A DNA stretch of 51,931 bases from Clostridia bacterium (lineage in GTDB: Bacteria > Bacillota > Clostridia > Peptostreptococcales > JAAYPU01), in the NCBI GenBank assembly GCA_016278615.1, contig JADQBM010000052.1, forward strand, positions 1 through 51,931. Direction: 5' to 3'. The notes beneath the pieces were generated by a model that was given only the letters and a program-made list of their open reading frames with translations, ran no database searches and was not told the origin of the DNA. How positions within the stretch are numbered: the first letter of the stretch is position 1; every line of letters begins with the position of its first letter. Below are positions 17,707 through 26,667 of the stretch, one piece after another. A program made the translations under genes and the position numbers.

Positions 17707-17745
17707 AGTAACCTCCTTAAATCTGGCTTGCTTTTTAATTTAATT

Positions 17746-18345
17746 TTATTTAAATATCTTTACTCTTTCTTCCAACGACATAAAATCCTTGTCACCAGCA
17801 GGAGCAGTTGGATTACCAAAGGGCATTTGAGCAATTAGTTTCCAATCCTTAGATATATGCCACTGTTTTTTTACCTCATCTTCAATAAGTTCATTATAGT
17901 GTTGCAATGATGCTCCCAATCCTTCCATTTCTAATGCGGTCCAGATAACAAATTGAAGCATACCATTTGATTGTTGAGACCAAAGTGGGAAATTATCTTT
18001 GTAAGTCACAAATTGTTCTTGTAGTGATTCAATTACACTCATATCTTCAAAGAATAAAATTGTACCGTATCCACTACCAAAGGAATCAATTTTCTCTTCC
18101 GTAGAAGCAAAGTGGTCTATTGGTACAATTTTTCTTAAGAAATCTTTCGTTATATCCCATAATCTATTATGATTCTCGCCAAAAAGAACAACAACCCTTG
18201 CACTTTGAGAATTGAACGCTGAAGGCGTATATTTTACAGCTTCATTAATCACTTCTTCAATTTTTTCATCTGAAACAGTTGTTTCTTTGCTAATACCATA
18301 AATCGTTCTTCTTTTTTTCATAGCAGTGTAAAAATCTCTTGCCAT
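17746..18345 (-). CDS. Nitroreductase family protein
   Basis: A 199-residue flavoprotein of the nitroreductase superfamily, resembling the FRP/YdgI-type group: MKKRRTIYGI at residues 9-18, then YTPSAFNSQSARVVVLFG and WTALEMEGLGASLQHYN. It is expected to bind FMN and reduce nitro or quinone compounds with NAD(P)H. GGAGGATC precedes the start. It is probably co-transcribed with the downstream hydrolase lipoprotein. Confidence 0.85.
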   Translation of the reverse strand: MARDFYTAMKKRRTIYGISKETTVSDEKIEEVINEAVKYTPSAFNSQSARVVVLFGENHNRLWDITKDFLRKIVPIDHFASTEEKIDSFGSGYGTILFFEDMSVIESLQEQFVTYKDNFPLWSQQSNGMLQFVIWTALEMEGLGASLQHYNELIEDEVKKQWHISKDWKLIAQMPFGNPTAPAGDKDFMSLEERVKIFK

Positions 18346-18576
18346 TTTAGATCCTCCTTCTTTTGTTAAAATAACGCATCACATTTATTATATCTTTTCC
18401 ATAAAATTTAGTTTGATAACATCTTGTTACCCAACTTTCGTTTAATTTATAGTACTGAAATATAAAAAAGGTTTATTTATACAATACTTCCAAATCTTAA
18501 TATGGATTATAACATACCTTCTACCTAATAAACATGAAGCTGTTTTATCTAATCCCCATACCCTAAAGAAAAAGAA

Positions 18577-18604
18577 GCTATCTCATTTTTTATTTTGAGA
18601 TAGC
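18577..18604 (-). terminator. Terminator of the LysM-CAP gene
   Basis: GCTATCTCA (18577-18585) pairs with TGAGATAGC (18596-18604). On the minus strand it runs into TTCTTTTTCTTT. It lies in the 315-bp gap between the LysM-CAP gene and the nitroreductase gene; the rest of that gap is AT-rich with no other feature I can support beyond the nitroreductase leader. Confidence 0.8.
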
Positions 18605-18660
18605 CTCTTTTGAATCTTCTTCTATTTGATTTAGATATTTACGAGTTAAATTTTTAGATA

Positions 18661-19278
18661 TTATCGGATAAACATTTGTGTCCAATAAGGTGTTCCATTT
18701 GATTTAACTGCATAACCTACACCGATTTGGGTAAAGTTAGCATTTAAAATGTTTTGTCTATGTCCTGGAGAGTTCATCCAGCCATTCATTACTTCTGCTG
18801 CACTTCTTTGGCCCATTGCAATGTTTTCACCAGCAGCAGTATACCTTATTCCAAAGTTCTTCATCATATCAAATGGAGATCCATAGGTAGGTGACGTATG
18901 AGAAAAATATCCCCTATCCCTCATGTCCATTGACTTAAACCTTGCTACTCTTGAAAGCTCCCAGTTTTCTGCAAGGGGCTTCAACCCATATTTTGATCTT
19001 TCTACATTTACTAATCTTACTACCTCTAACTCAAATGCTCTACCTGATGATTGATTAGGTATTGAGATTTTCATTCCCGGATAGATAAGATCAGGGTTTT
19101 GTAACTGGGTATTTATATTGATTAATTCTGTTACACCTACTTGATACTTTACAGCAATCTTCCAAAGAGTATCTCCCCACACAACTGTATGGGATTGAGT
19201 ACTGGCTTCGACACTTAATGGGGCTACTCCTATGGAAAGGAATAACACAAGTGTACATCCAACTAAAAACTTCTTCAT
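18661..19278 (-). CDS. Secreted LysM and CAP (SCP-like) domain protein
   Basis: A 205-residue exported protein. The signal peptide is about 1-26 (MKKFLVGCTLVLFLSIG). One LysM domain follows (HTVVWGDTLWKIAVKYQVGV, ending MKISIP), then a CAP domain (VNVERSKYGLKPL, DMRDRGYFSHTSPTYGSPF, GENIAMGQ, WMNSPGHRQNIL). This is the YkwD/SafA-like arrangement found in spore coat or wall-associated proteins of Firmicutes. The His and Glu of the CAP cleft are kept. Its messenger leader can fold into a hairpin that covers part of the ribosome binding site. Confidence 0.88.
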   Translation of the reverse strand: MKKFLVGCTLVLFLSIGVAPLSVEASTQSHTVVWGDTLWKIAVKYQVGVTELININTQLQNPDLIYPGMKISIPNQSSGRAFELEVVRLVNVERSKYGLKPLAENWELSRVARFKSMDMRDRGYFSHTSPTYGSPFDMMKNFGIRYTAAGENIAMGQRSAAEVMNGWMNSPGHRQNILNANFTQIGVGYAVKSNGTPYWTQMFIR

Positions 19279-19288
19279 AATTATCCCT

Positions 19289-19322
19289 CCTCATGAATAA
19301 TTATAACTAATTATTCACGAGG
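19289..19322 (-). promoter_or_regulatory. Leader hairpin covering the LysM-CAP ribosome binding site
   Basis: TGAATAATTA (19294-19303) and TAATTATTCA (19308-19317) are perfect complements around a 4-nt loop. One mismatch outward, CCTC (19289-19292) pairs with GAGG (19319-19322). On the minus-strand transcript the 3' GAGG belongs to the Shine-Dalgarno GAGGAGGG of the gene. Confidence 0.6.
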
Positions 19323-19426
19323 AGTAACCCCTCATTAATTGTAATCAGGACTATATATATCCAGTTTTATGGAAAAAAGGACCAAGGGAGGTAAGGAGAT
19401 ATGCCCTTTGGCCCCTCTTGACTCCT

Positions 19427-20209
19427 TTATTGAGTTGACTTAGCTTGTAAAAGAGAAAACTTATCTGTTAACATTCCAACAATTCTTTTTAGAAAACCAA
19501 GTTTGACCTCATAATAATATTGAGAATCAAACCATCCTTTTTCCTTATAATACTGATAATCTCTTGTGAATTCTTTACTTGGGTTGTTCTCGTGAAAAGT
19601 CCGAACCAACCTAAACATACATAAACCCTTTATTGAAGGTTTTACTGGTTTTTCAGTAATTAGTACTTCAGTGAAAGTTTTAGCTTTCCTATATAATTCT
19701 TTGTTTATCTTTTCTCTTTCACGTTCCAACACTTCATTAACGGGTAATGTAAAACGAATACCCTCACAAACATTAAATCCCCAGAAACTTCCTAAAGTAT
19801 TTAAGTATTTTAATATATCCTTGCCTCCATATGCACCTTCTACAACTATTGGAATCCAAGCTTTATGAAAAAAGCATGGTCGGTGGAAAACATATGCTAA
19901 ACGATCAAAAAATATTTTTGTAATAGATGAAACCTGTAGTGCATAGTTAGGGGTAGCAATAATAACGCCATCTGACTCTATCATTTTTTTAAAGAGAATA
20001 GGGGTATCATCTTTAAGGGGACAATATTCTTCGCCTTTTTTGAGACACAACTCACAGCCTTTACATGAAGTAATATTGTAATCTGTCAAATATACATACT
20101 CCATATTAATATCCATAACTCTCTTAATGTTCTCTTCAAACATTTTTACAACTTTATGAGTTCTTCCTGATTTTCTTGGGCTCCCAATAACCGCTATTAT
20201 TTTTTTCAT
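19427..20209 (-). CDS. Flavodoxin-like NAD(P)H-dependent oxidoreductase
   Basis: A 260-residue protein of the NADPH-dependent FMN reductase/iron-sulfur flavoprotein type. It has the FMN phosphate loop VIGSPRKSGRTHKV (7-20) and a compact cysteine motif CKGCELCLKKGEEYC near 49-63. It then has the aromatic-loop region IIATPNYALQVSS. The cysteines could bind an Fe-S cluster. It is the second gene of an operon headed by a TetR regulator 78 bp upstream and is probably induced by that regulator's ligand. Confidence 0.8.
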   Translation of the reverse strand: MKKIIAVIGSPRKSGRTHKVVKMFEENIKRVMDINMEYVYLTDYNITSCKGCELCLKKGEEYCPLKDDTPILFKKMIESDGVIIATPNYALQVSSITKIFFDRLAYVFHRPCFFHKAWIPIVVEGAYGGKDILKYLNTLGSFWGFNVCEGIRFTLPVNEVLEREREKINKELYRKAKTFTEVLITEKPVKPSIKGLCMFRLVRTFHENNPSKEFTRDYQYYKEKGWFDSQYYYEVKLGFLKRIVGMLTDKFSLLQAKSTQ

Positions 20210-20287
20210 AATAAATAATCCTCCTTATATTTATAGCTTTACATGCTCTAAATTTATTTATTTTAATTAGCACTTTTGATTAGTTTA

Positions 20288-20914
20288 CTAATCTATTAAT
20301 CCTTTTACATCCTCTTCACCCAGTATCACTTGTATGTGCTCTATCATCTTTTTGTATATGGGTTTTGTATCATGGTTTTCTATTTTTGCTAAATTGTATT
20401 CTAATGAAATGGAAAACAGCCCATAACTCATAGCCGCTGCCATTTTTTTAGCATTTCTCTTGGGGATAATGTTTTGATCCATCATTTTTTGAAGTACTCT
20501 ATAATATAATTCTTCTTGCTTTTTCAAAAGGTCTTCAACAACAAACTTTCGTGCTCTTACATTTCGGAATTGCTCCATAAATATAATTCGAAAAATATTA
20601 TCCATTGTATCATCAATCTGCCTACCAAATTCGAATACAATCTGTTGAAAAAACATTTCAGGTGATAGTATTGATAACTGATCATCAATCATCTCATTTG
20701 ACGGCGAAATCTTTTCCATTCTTGAATGAAAATAATTAAAAATATCATCTAAAAGACTTTCTTTGCTTTTATAGTGATTATAAAGAGAGCTCTCCTTAAT
20801 TCCTACTTTTCTTGTAATCTCCCGAATAGAGACTGCATTGTATCCTTTTGCTGCAAAAAGCTCAACGGCAGCATCAAGTATTTTTTCTTTTGTTGTTTTT
20901 TTTATCTCTTGCAT
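20288..20914 (-). CDS. TetR/AcrR family transcriptional regulator
   Basis: A 208-residue repressor. The N-terminal HTH is typical: ILDAAVELFAAKGYNAVSIR, then KVGIKESSLYNHYKSKESLL. The C-terminal helical domain would bind an unknown ligand. A perfect 20-bp palindrome in the spacer of its own promoter is the probable operator. It is followed by a flavodoxin-type reductase gene on the same strand, the likely regulated target along with itself. The start follows AAGGTGGG. Confidence 0.9.
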   Translation of the reverse strand: MQEIKKTTKEKILDAAVELFAAKGYNAVSIREITRKVGIKESSLYNHYKSKESLLDDIFNYFHSRMEKISPSNEMIDDQLSILSPEMFFQQIVFEFGRQIDDTMDNIFRIIFMEQFRNVRARKFVVEDLLKKQEELYYRVLQKMMDQNIIPKRNAKKMAAAMSYGLFSISLEYNLAKIENHDTKPIYKKMIEHIQVILGEEDVKGLID

Positions 20915-20973
20915 TTCTAATTCCCACCTTTTAATATAGTTAATAAATTGTACAATATATTGTCATATTTGAT

Positions 20974-21003
20974 ATAATAAACTAACGATCGTTAGTTTGT
21001 CAA
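20974..21003 (-). promoter_or_regulatory. TetR-flavoprotein operon promoter with operator in the spacer
   Basis: On the minus strand TTGACA (20998-21003) and TATTAT (20974-20979) are 18 bp apart. The perfect palindrome AAACTAACGATCGTTAGTTT occupies 20979-20998, filling the spacer. Bound repressor would exclude RNA polymerase, a classic TetR arrangement. Confidence 0.8.
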
Positions 21004-21084
21004 GTGGTTTTTTTATATCTTTTTATAAAGTTAAAAAAAAACTATTTTTCTTTCCACACAACAATGTTTTCTCAGAAATTAAAA

Positions 21085-21113
21085 CTTGAGGTAGATTTTA
21101 CCTCTACCTCAAG
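21085..21113 (-). terminator. Terminator between the 102-aa gene and the TetR promoter
   Basis: CTTGAGGTAGA (21085-21095) pairs perfectly with TCTACCTCAAG (21103-21113). On the minus strand it is followed by TTTTAATTT. The 342-bp gap 20915-21256 otherwise holds the TetR promoter and operator and AT-rich sequence. Confidence 0.75.
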
Positions 21114-21256
21114 AAAAATGGATTTTTATACATATTATTAATAATAGACTAACAAGGTGCCTAACACTATTGATTCTTTATTTTTCATTTTAACTTAAGT
21201 ATAAACGCCATATGTAAAATCAGGGTCCTCCCCTAATACAAGGATCTCCATCTTCT

Positions 21257-21565
21257 CTATTTAACTTTGATGCTTTGTATAAATTCAGCATTAATCAATT
21301 CGCTACCTTTTTTGGTTTCAACCTCAATCCAATTTTCATTTATCTCGATTATCTTTCCTGTTACATTTGTTCCGTATGGTCCTGTAGATATCTTGCAATT
21401 CTTTCCTATATATTTTTTAATAATTTCATTGGTCATCATTCTTAATCTCCTTCTTCTCATGTTTTTTAAAATGATTGATTTTTGTAATATGTGTTGTTGG
21501 GGTATAACAATAAAAAATATTATAAAAAAAGGCATATATATTGCAATCCATGTTCCAGAGCTCAA
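21257..21565 (-). CDS. Small membrane-anchored protein of unknown function
   Basis: A 102-residue protein. An N-terminal hydrophobic helix (IAIYMPFFIIFFIVI) is followed by a basic stretch (NMRRRRLR) and a small beta-rich domain (GKNCKISTGPYGTNVTGKI...WIEVETKKG). The overall plan resembles YajC and small SH3-like domain proteins, but I do not recognise a specific family. Translation probably begins at TTG, nine bases after GGGAG. An internal ATG (MMTNEIIKKY) could yield a soluble form. Confidence 0.6.
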   Translation of the reverse strand: MSSGTWIAIYMPFFIIFFIVIPQQHILQKSIILKNMRRRRLRMMTNEIIKKYIGKNCKISTGPYGTNVTGKIIEINENWIEVETKKGSELINAEFIQSIKVK

Positions 21566-21629
21566 TAAGCAGCACTCCCTTTCATCTTACTTTTAAACTT
21601 CACAACCAGAATACGCCAAGGAAAATCAC

Positions 21630-22613
21630 TCATCTGATTATATAATAAATATATCGTCCATTTATTAATTCATAATTCACGAGACCTTTATACCTTAAAT
21701 GCTCCAGATGTGATAAAGCTTCCCCCACTGCAAACCATTTTTGAGTAACGGGAAATTCACTCCAGTTTTTAGCTCTGATAGACCATGTCATTTGTGAAGC
21801 AACTTCATAAGGCGTTAATCCTTTGGCATTCTTTAGAACCTTCTCTACTTCTGCAAGTCTATCCTCATGATGGCAGATTAATTCATCCACCCTACCGTGG
21901 TAATCACCCATTACTTTTCTATGTGCTGAAAAGGTAAACTGGATACCAAGTTCTTTAGTTTTTAATAAACTATCCATATAAAGACCCAAATAGTCTTTAT
22001 CAAAATCCCAAGAAGTGATATTGGGCGTAATATCAAATATTATATGATCCCCACTAAAAAGAATCTTGTGTTCTTCATTATAAAGACACATATGTCCAGG
22101 CGTATGCCCAGGTGTCTCAAAACACTTTAATTTGTAATAACCTAAATCGAATTCAAATCCATTCTTTACCCCTATATAGCCTTTCTCCTTTGCAGGCAAA
22201 AAAGCGCTGGCTGGATTGATGCTTTCATTTTCAGCCAATTCCTCTCTTGACATGCCTAAGGAAAAGTATTTTTCATCAACTTGATTCCAGTATTCAGGCT
22301 GAAATAAATTAACCAGAATATCCCCATCTGTCTCACCAATGAATATCTTGGTGCTATCTGAAGCGATAGATGCAGATAATCCAGTGTGATCAGAATGCAA
22401 ATGCGTTAAAAAGATATCTGTGTTTTTCATGTCAGCTTTTAGTTTATCCAAACCAGATGTCAAAGCATCATAGCATGCTTTTGAGTTGAAGCCTGTATCA
22501 ATCAACAGGTTTCTCTTTGCTCCTTTGATAAAATAGCTGTTGAGATCTTTTAACGGATTATTGGGAAGGGGCACCTTAATAACAAATATATCTTTTAATA
22601 ATTCTTCTACCAT
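21630..22613 (-). CDS. MBL-fold metallo-hydrolase
   Basis: A 327-residue hydrolase. The HxHxDH metal motif is THLHSDH with His71, His73, Asp75 and His76. Further ligands are ETPGHTPGHMCL and FSGDHIIF, and a C-terminal winged-helix-like segment (SHLEHLRYKGLVNYE) is typical of the YflN/lactonase-like group. The ATG at 22613 with GAGGACT upstream is preferred over an in-frame extension of 12 basic residues. The substrate is unknown; glyoxalase II-like or lactonase-like activity is possible. Confidence 0.85.
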   Translation of the reverse strand: MVEELLKDIFVIKVPLPNNPLKDLNSYFIKGAKRNLLIDTGFNSKACYDALTSGLDKLKADMKNTDIFLTHLHSDHTGLSASIASDSTKIFIGETDGDILVNLFQPEYWNQVDEKYFSLGMSREELAENESINPASAFLPAKEKGYIGVKNGFEFDLGYYKLKCFETPGHTPGHMCLYNEEHKILFSGDHIIFDITPNITSWDFDKDYLGLYMDSLLKTKELGIQFTFSAHRKVMGDYHGRVDELICHHEDRLAEVEKVLKNAKGLTPYEVASQMTWSIRAKNWSEFPVTQKWFAVGEALSHLEHLRYKGLVNYELINGRYIYYIIR

Positions 22614-22794
22614 TTTTAGTCCTCGCCTTTTCTTCATTACTTTTAACAAAATTAAAAGCCAAGCTCTTCTCCAATGATGATAACATGGAAATCAGAATTC
22701 AGCGGTCTTTTATTATATTCTTAAAGTATATCATAATCAGACTTCGATTTTTAAGTTCCTTTCTCTTGTCTATCTTAAATTCCCCTTAACATAA

Positions 22795-22825
22795 AGAAAG
22801 ATTTTGCCTCAAGCAAAACCCTCTT
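22795..22825 (-). terminator. Possible terminator after the double-LysM gene
   Basis: TTTTGC (22802-22807) and GCAAAA (22813-22818), with AAAG/CTTT outside, form a modest hairpin. On the minus strand it runs into a T-rich tract. It is weaker than the other terminators here. Confidence 0.4.
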
Positions 22826-22862
22826 TAATTGTTCATTACTAATTACTCTATTTATTTTCATG

Positions 22863-23204
22863 TCAGCGCAAAGAAGCGGTTACCACTAGCTCCTGCCCAA
22901 GGAATATATAGTTGGGATTATCCAGATAATTAAAAGCCATTAGATTTTGGACAGATGTTCCGTATCTTTGAGCGATTGAATAAAGCGCATCCCCCGGTCT
23001 GACCGTATAAATAATGGCTTCCGGAGGGGATTCTGCGATAAAGATACACTGTCCTGGATAAATGATATTCGGATTTGGGATACAATTAAATTTCAAGATA
23101 ATGGGAACTGTCGTGTTGAATTTTCTTGCTATAGTTGATAGTGTCTCTCCCGGTTCAATCACGTATACAAAGCTTCCTAATTCAGGCCTCATCAGTATAG
23201 GCAT
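22863..23204 (-). CDS. Double LysM domain protein
   Basis: A 113-residue protein made almost wholly of two LysM repeats. The first is [20 protein letters not shown], ending PGQCIFIA; the second is [20 protein letters not shown], ending LGQELVV. No signal peptide is visible. The ATG at 23204 lies 6 nt after AGAGGTG. It probably binds peptidoglycan or spore cortex; in sporeformers such short LysM proteins often accompany spore assembly, but that is inference. Confidence 0.85.
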   Translation of the reverse strand: MPILMRPELGSFVYVIEPGETLSTIARKFNTTVPIILKFNCIPNPNIIYPGQCIFIAESPPEAIIYTVRPGDALYSIAQRYGTSVQNLMAFNYLDNPNYIFLGQELVVTASLR

Positions 23205-23328
23205 AAAAATCACCTCTTACTGTCATTATATTTGGAAACGCCTATTAGGTTACTTCTATTCCCTCAATCGCACTGCTCAATGCAGAAATTCTGATACCTT
23301 AGATTAAATCTTAATAAATTTGTTATCC

Positions 23329-24123
23329 TTATATTACAAAAAGTTCCGCTTCATTTCTGTGTGGCAACCTATCGTATTTTTCGCCTTTGGGATAACCAAA
23401 TGCTAAGGCACCGTAAACTACCATTGAGTCATCAAGACCAATCAATTCTCTTATCTTTGGATTTGCGTTTGTAAGTCTTGTAAGATATCCTGCCCAACAA
23501 GCACCTATGGATTTAGAATGAAAAAGCAAATCAACATCTGTAAGCGCGATTGTCGTATCCGTATAGGGATTGATGGCGCCTTCTTTTGGAGCGATGCCAA
23601 ACAAAAGATGAGGCGCATCCAAAGTAACAACATTATTTCCGATTTCATATTCTGAAACAACCTCTTTAGAAATTTTATTTTCTTTTACATACTCTAAAAT
23701 GTAGGACATGATTTCTTTAACCTTTTTTGTATCATGAACCAAAATCCACTTGTTCAAATGGTTGTTTTTTGCGCTTGGAGCGAAGTCAGCCACTTTTAGA
23801 ATATCCCTGATTTCATCCAAGGGTACTGGTTGTTCCGAAAAGTTTCGAATGGAACGGTTACTTGAAATCAAACCCTTCAATTCATTGTATGAAGCTGAAG
23901 TTGGATTATCAGCCATTTTTTGTCCACTAGATATATCTTCAAAGGAAATTGCCTTTACAGGGCATATGGAAGCGCAGTGCATACATAAAAGACATGCCTT
24001 TTCTTTTTCTGCTATTGTAGAAGGACATCCCTCATTCATTTCCAATATGGTAAAAGGGCATATTCTAACACATAAACCGCATTGAGTACATATGGATTGA
24101 TCTACTTTTACTACTTTATTCAT
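23329..24123 (-). CDS. Ferredoxin-nitroreductase fusion protein
   Basis: A 264-residue protein. Residues 8-60 hold a 2[4Fe-4S] ferredoxin domain (Cys12, 15, 18, 22 and Cys44, 47, 50, 54). A nitroreductase domain covers about 80-255 (SNRSIRNFSEQPVPLDEI, FAPSAKNNHLNKWILVHD, GACWAGYLTR, AFGYPKG). Such fusions in anaerobes let low-potential ferredoxin clusters feed an FMN reductase. The substrate is unknown. It starts at ATG with AGAGAGGT upstream and is transcribed alone. Confidence 0.9.
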   Translation of the reverse strand: MNKVVKVDQSICTQCGLCVRICPFTILEMNEGCPSTIAEKEKACLLCMHCASICPVKAISFEDISSGQKMADNPTSASYNELKGLISSNRSIRNFSEQPVPLDEIRDILKVADFAPSAKNNHLNKWILVHDTKKVKEIMSYILEYVKENKISKEVVSEYEIGNNVVTLDAPHLLFGIAPKEGAINPYTDTTIALTDVDLLFHSKSIGACWAGYLTRLTNANPKIRELIGLDDSMVVYGALAFGYPKGEKYDRLPHRNEAELFVI

Positions 24124-24232
24124 TTTCTTACCTCTCTAAGGTGTCAGCCACCCAACTTATCCCAGTATTTTTTTATCAAAATGTATCACAGATATTTTCA
24201 TTTTATACAGGTTAACCCTGCTTATGATTCTA

Positions 24233-24769
24233 TTAAAATAATGGTAAATATTCTAAGAAAATAATATCATTTCTATCAGCAGCATTACCTTCTGCTAAAA
24301 TCGCTGCCTTTGCTGCAATAATTCCACCAGCTGCTTCTACAAGCCTTTCTATGGCTAAGAGTGATTCACCCGTGCTAATGACATCGTCAATTATTGCTAC
24401 ACGTTTTCCTTGAATATACTCAGCATCTTTTTTATCAAGACATAATAATTGTTTTTTCTGTGTCGTAATGGATTCAACTTCATCAACAATAGGCGTATCC
24501 ATATAGGGTTTTATGCTTTTTCTGGCTACAATATAATTTTTCATATCTAATAACCTTGAAATTTCAAATACTAGAGGAATACCTTTAGCTTCCGCCGTTA
24601 TCAAAACATCTACTTCGGGTAATTTTTCTGCCAATTCCTTTGCTGCAGCACATACTAATTCTGTATCACCAAGAATAACAAAACTAGCAATGCTTAACGT
24701 CTCAGTTATTCTAATAATAGGAAGATCACGAGAGATGTTTCCGATTTTTAATGCATATGTTTTATCCAA
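24233..24769 (-). CDS. Apt-like phosphoribosyltransferase
   Basis: A 178-residue type I phosphoribosyltransferase. The PRPP-binding motif is VAIIDDVISTGES (124-136), and the N-terminal half has LITAEAKGIPLVFEISR (57-73), as in adenine and xanthine phosphoribosyltransferases. It would transfer phosphoribose from PRPP to a purine base. The exact base is uncertain: the sequence is shorter and more divergent than housekeeping adenine phosphoribosyltransferase. It is monocistronic, with AGGAGGTTTTT before the start. Confidence 0.8.
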   Translation of the reverse strand: MDKTYALKIGNISRDLPIIRITETLSIASFVILGDTELVCAAAKELAEKLPEVDVLITAEAKGIPLVFEISRLLDMKNYIVARKSIKPYMDTPIVDEVESITTQKKQLLCLDKKDAEYIQGKRVAIIDDVISTGESLLAIERLVEAAGGIIAAKAAILAEGNAADRNDIIFLEYLPLF

Positions 24770-24930
24770 TAAAAAACCTCCTAAATGTTACGTCCCTATG
24801 ACTAGTACTCGTTCTATATTATAAGTTAAATTCTGTTATTATACAATATTTTATCAGCATCTAGCTTTTGTTGATTGTTGAGCGCCTCAGTTTCCCAAGG
24901 TTCATTTTTTCTCCTCTTCAACCTTCCTTA

Positions 24931-25746
24931 TTAGCTTATCCATGTAATTTCAGCTTTTTTTACTTCCCATTGGTCCCCTTTGTATTCTAAAATACAATTT
25001 ACTCCTATTGCTCCTAAACCTGAGCGGTATTTAGAACCTTCTATAATAATCTTTTTATCCGAAGCCATTTTTATATCATCGATACTTAAGAGAATTCCTT
25101 CTAGGCTTAGTGTTTCTTCATTAAATAAACCCTTTTCTTTTAATTCGTCAAAGCTGGCATCCATAACTTCCACATCATAATTTTGAAAATACTTCAATAG
25201 TTCTGATTTATTACTTTCTCGTAAGTGTTTAAGGGTACTTGTATCAATAGAAATATATTTCATTCCTCCGTTTAATCCCTCATCCAAATTTACTAAGGAG
25301 TCCAGAGCAGCTATGTAGACATCTACAATCCTGCCCTCTATATCTAATCCATCCCCTTGCTCGGTTTCCCCTGATAGATGGCTTTCGTACCATTCCCTTC
25401 CACTACTCCATGTCCTATTTTCTTGGTTCTCGCCCAATATTTCAGAGCAAATTACAGCCATAACATATTCTGTTAAACCATTTTCATTTGTGCTATCAAA
25501 TTTTTGAAGCAGGTATTTTAATGCCTTATCTCCTTGATCGACTATATATTCATAATCCTCATTCCCTTTTACATAGTCGTAAGGATTAGAAGAAGCTGCA
25601 ACATTTGAATTAGATACAATAGCTTCCAGCTTCTCATCTATAATTGCTTCAACATCTTCTTGTTGAGTTGAATCACACCCAATACTTACAAGTAAAATAA
25701 ATATTACCAAAACAAATATGGGTAAATTTACATTCTTCTTTTTCAT
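24931..25746 (-). CDS. Hypothetical lipoprotein
   Basis: A 271-residue exported protein with signal MKKKNVNLPIFVLVIFILL and lipobox SIGC (Cys24). Residues 40-160 are mostly helical and resemble small HEAT-like lipoprotein domains (ALKYLLQKFDSTNENGLTEY, then EILGENQENRTWSSGREWYE). The C-terminal part is beta-rich and similar in plan to NTF2-like lipoprotein domains (EGSKYRSGLGAIG, EYKGDQWEVKKAEI). I do not recognise a named family. It lies alone on the minus strand. Confidence 0.65.
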   Translation of the reverse strand: MKKKNVNLPIFVLVIFILLVSIGCDSTQQEDVEAIIDEKLEAIVSNSNVAASSNPYDYVKGNEDYEYIVDQGDKALKYLLQKFDSTNENGLTEYVMAVICSEILGENQENRTWSSGREWYESHLSGETEQGDGLDIEGRIVDVYIAALDSLVNLDEGLNGGMKYISIDTSTLKHLRESNKSELLKYFQNYDVEVMDASFDELKEKGLFNEETLSLEGILLSIDDIKMASDKKIIIEGSKYRSGLGAIGVNCILEYKGDQWEVKKAEITWIS

Positions 25747-25944
25747 AACATCTAATCTCCCATCTATTTTAACTTACCATATAGACTTTATCTGGAAGCC
25801 AAATGTTCCGATTGACAAAGATACCATGTGAATAATAATAAGTGCCTGCCTGTTGTATACTATCTGCATTACCTCCAAAGATTTCTGAACAAGACGTTCG
25901 CTTTCATTGCAGAAGTTGCTTCGTCCAAAATATTAAAATTATTA

Positions 25945-25982
25945 TTCTACAAAAAACAAGAGCACCTCTCATCAGGGTGCCC
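25945..25982 (-). terminator. Terminator of the GNAT gene
   Basis: GAGCACC (25960-25966) pairs with GGTGCCC (25976-25982) with one G-T pair. The minus-strand transcript then reads TTGTTTTTTG. The gap 25747-26035 contains no other feature that I can support. Confidence 0.7.
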
Positions 25983-26035
25983 GCTAAAATGTGGTCTTAG
26001 TCTGTATAACCCCAGATCGCTATCTATAGTAGGTT

Positions 26036-26527
26036 TTAGATTTTCAATTCTAAATACCTTGTTCCTTCTACTGGGTTATACACATATGGTTCAATATCAT
26101 AGAATCCTAAATATTTATACAAATTCTGCGCCTCTTTCATTGTGGGCAAAGTATCAAGTCTTATAAATTTGTATTTTCGTTTTGAAGCTTCATCAATTAC
26201 TTTGTTTATCAGTTTTTTACCAATTCCTAACCCTCTATAGCTATCACGGACATAAAGTCTTTTCATTTCACAAATTTCATCTGATATCCTACGAAGAGCT
26301 ACACAACCCGCATTCCTCCCGTCTACTCTTGAAAGAATTAAAACCCCATCAGGCGGACCATATTTTTCCAACAGACTATTTAATTCTTCATCAAAGTTTT
26401 GAAAACAAAGATCTACTGAAAGGGATTGTGCATATTCTCTAAACAGCTGCTTAACTTCTCCAAGCAAGTCTTTTCCTATTATATAAACGAATTCTATTTC
26501 GGGCTTATTTTCACTAATATGATTCAA
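26036..26527 (-). CDS. GNAT family N-acetyltransferase
   Basis: A 163-residue acetyltransferase. Motif A is visible as EMKRLYVRDSYRGLGIGKKL, with the acetyl-CoA loop RGLGIG, and motif B as FIRLDTLPTMKEAQNLYKYLGF near the C-terminus. The order matches the carbonic anhydrase-associated/YjcF-like GNAT group. The substrate is unknown. The TTG start is 8 nt from GGAGGG. It is transcribed alone, with a terminator after it. Confidence 0.85.
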   Translation of the reverse strand: MNHISENKPEIEFVYIIGKDLLGEVKQLFREYAQSLSVDLCFQNFDEELNSLLEKYGPPDGVLILSRVDGRNAGCVALRRISDEICEMKRLYVRDSYRGLGIGKKLINKVIDEASKRKYKFIRLDTLPTMKEAQNLYKYLGFYDIEPYVYNPVEGTRYLELKI

Positions 26528-26667
26528 ATGCTTTTCCCTCCATTTCGTTGATTAGGCTTTACAAGACAACGAAAGACTATTTATATTATAACATTTATAA
26601 GACTCACCTTTTCAAATTTTCCTGAATAAAATGATATACAAACTAAATTGAAAAGGAGTTAATAATC

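Noticed and set aside
24840-24860. 21-mer TATACAATATTTTATCAGCA-type sequence almost repeated at 32401-32421 (20 of 21)
   Set aside because: In DNA this AT-rich one such match in 52 kb can arise by chance, and the two contexts share nothing else.
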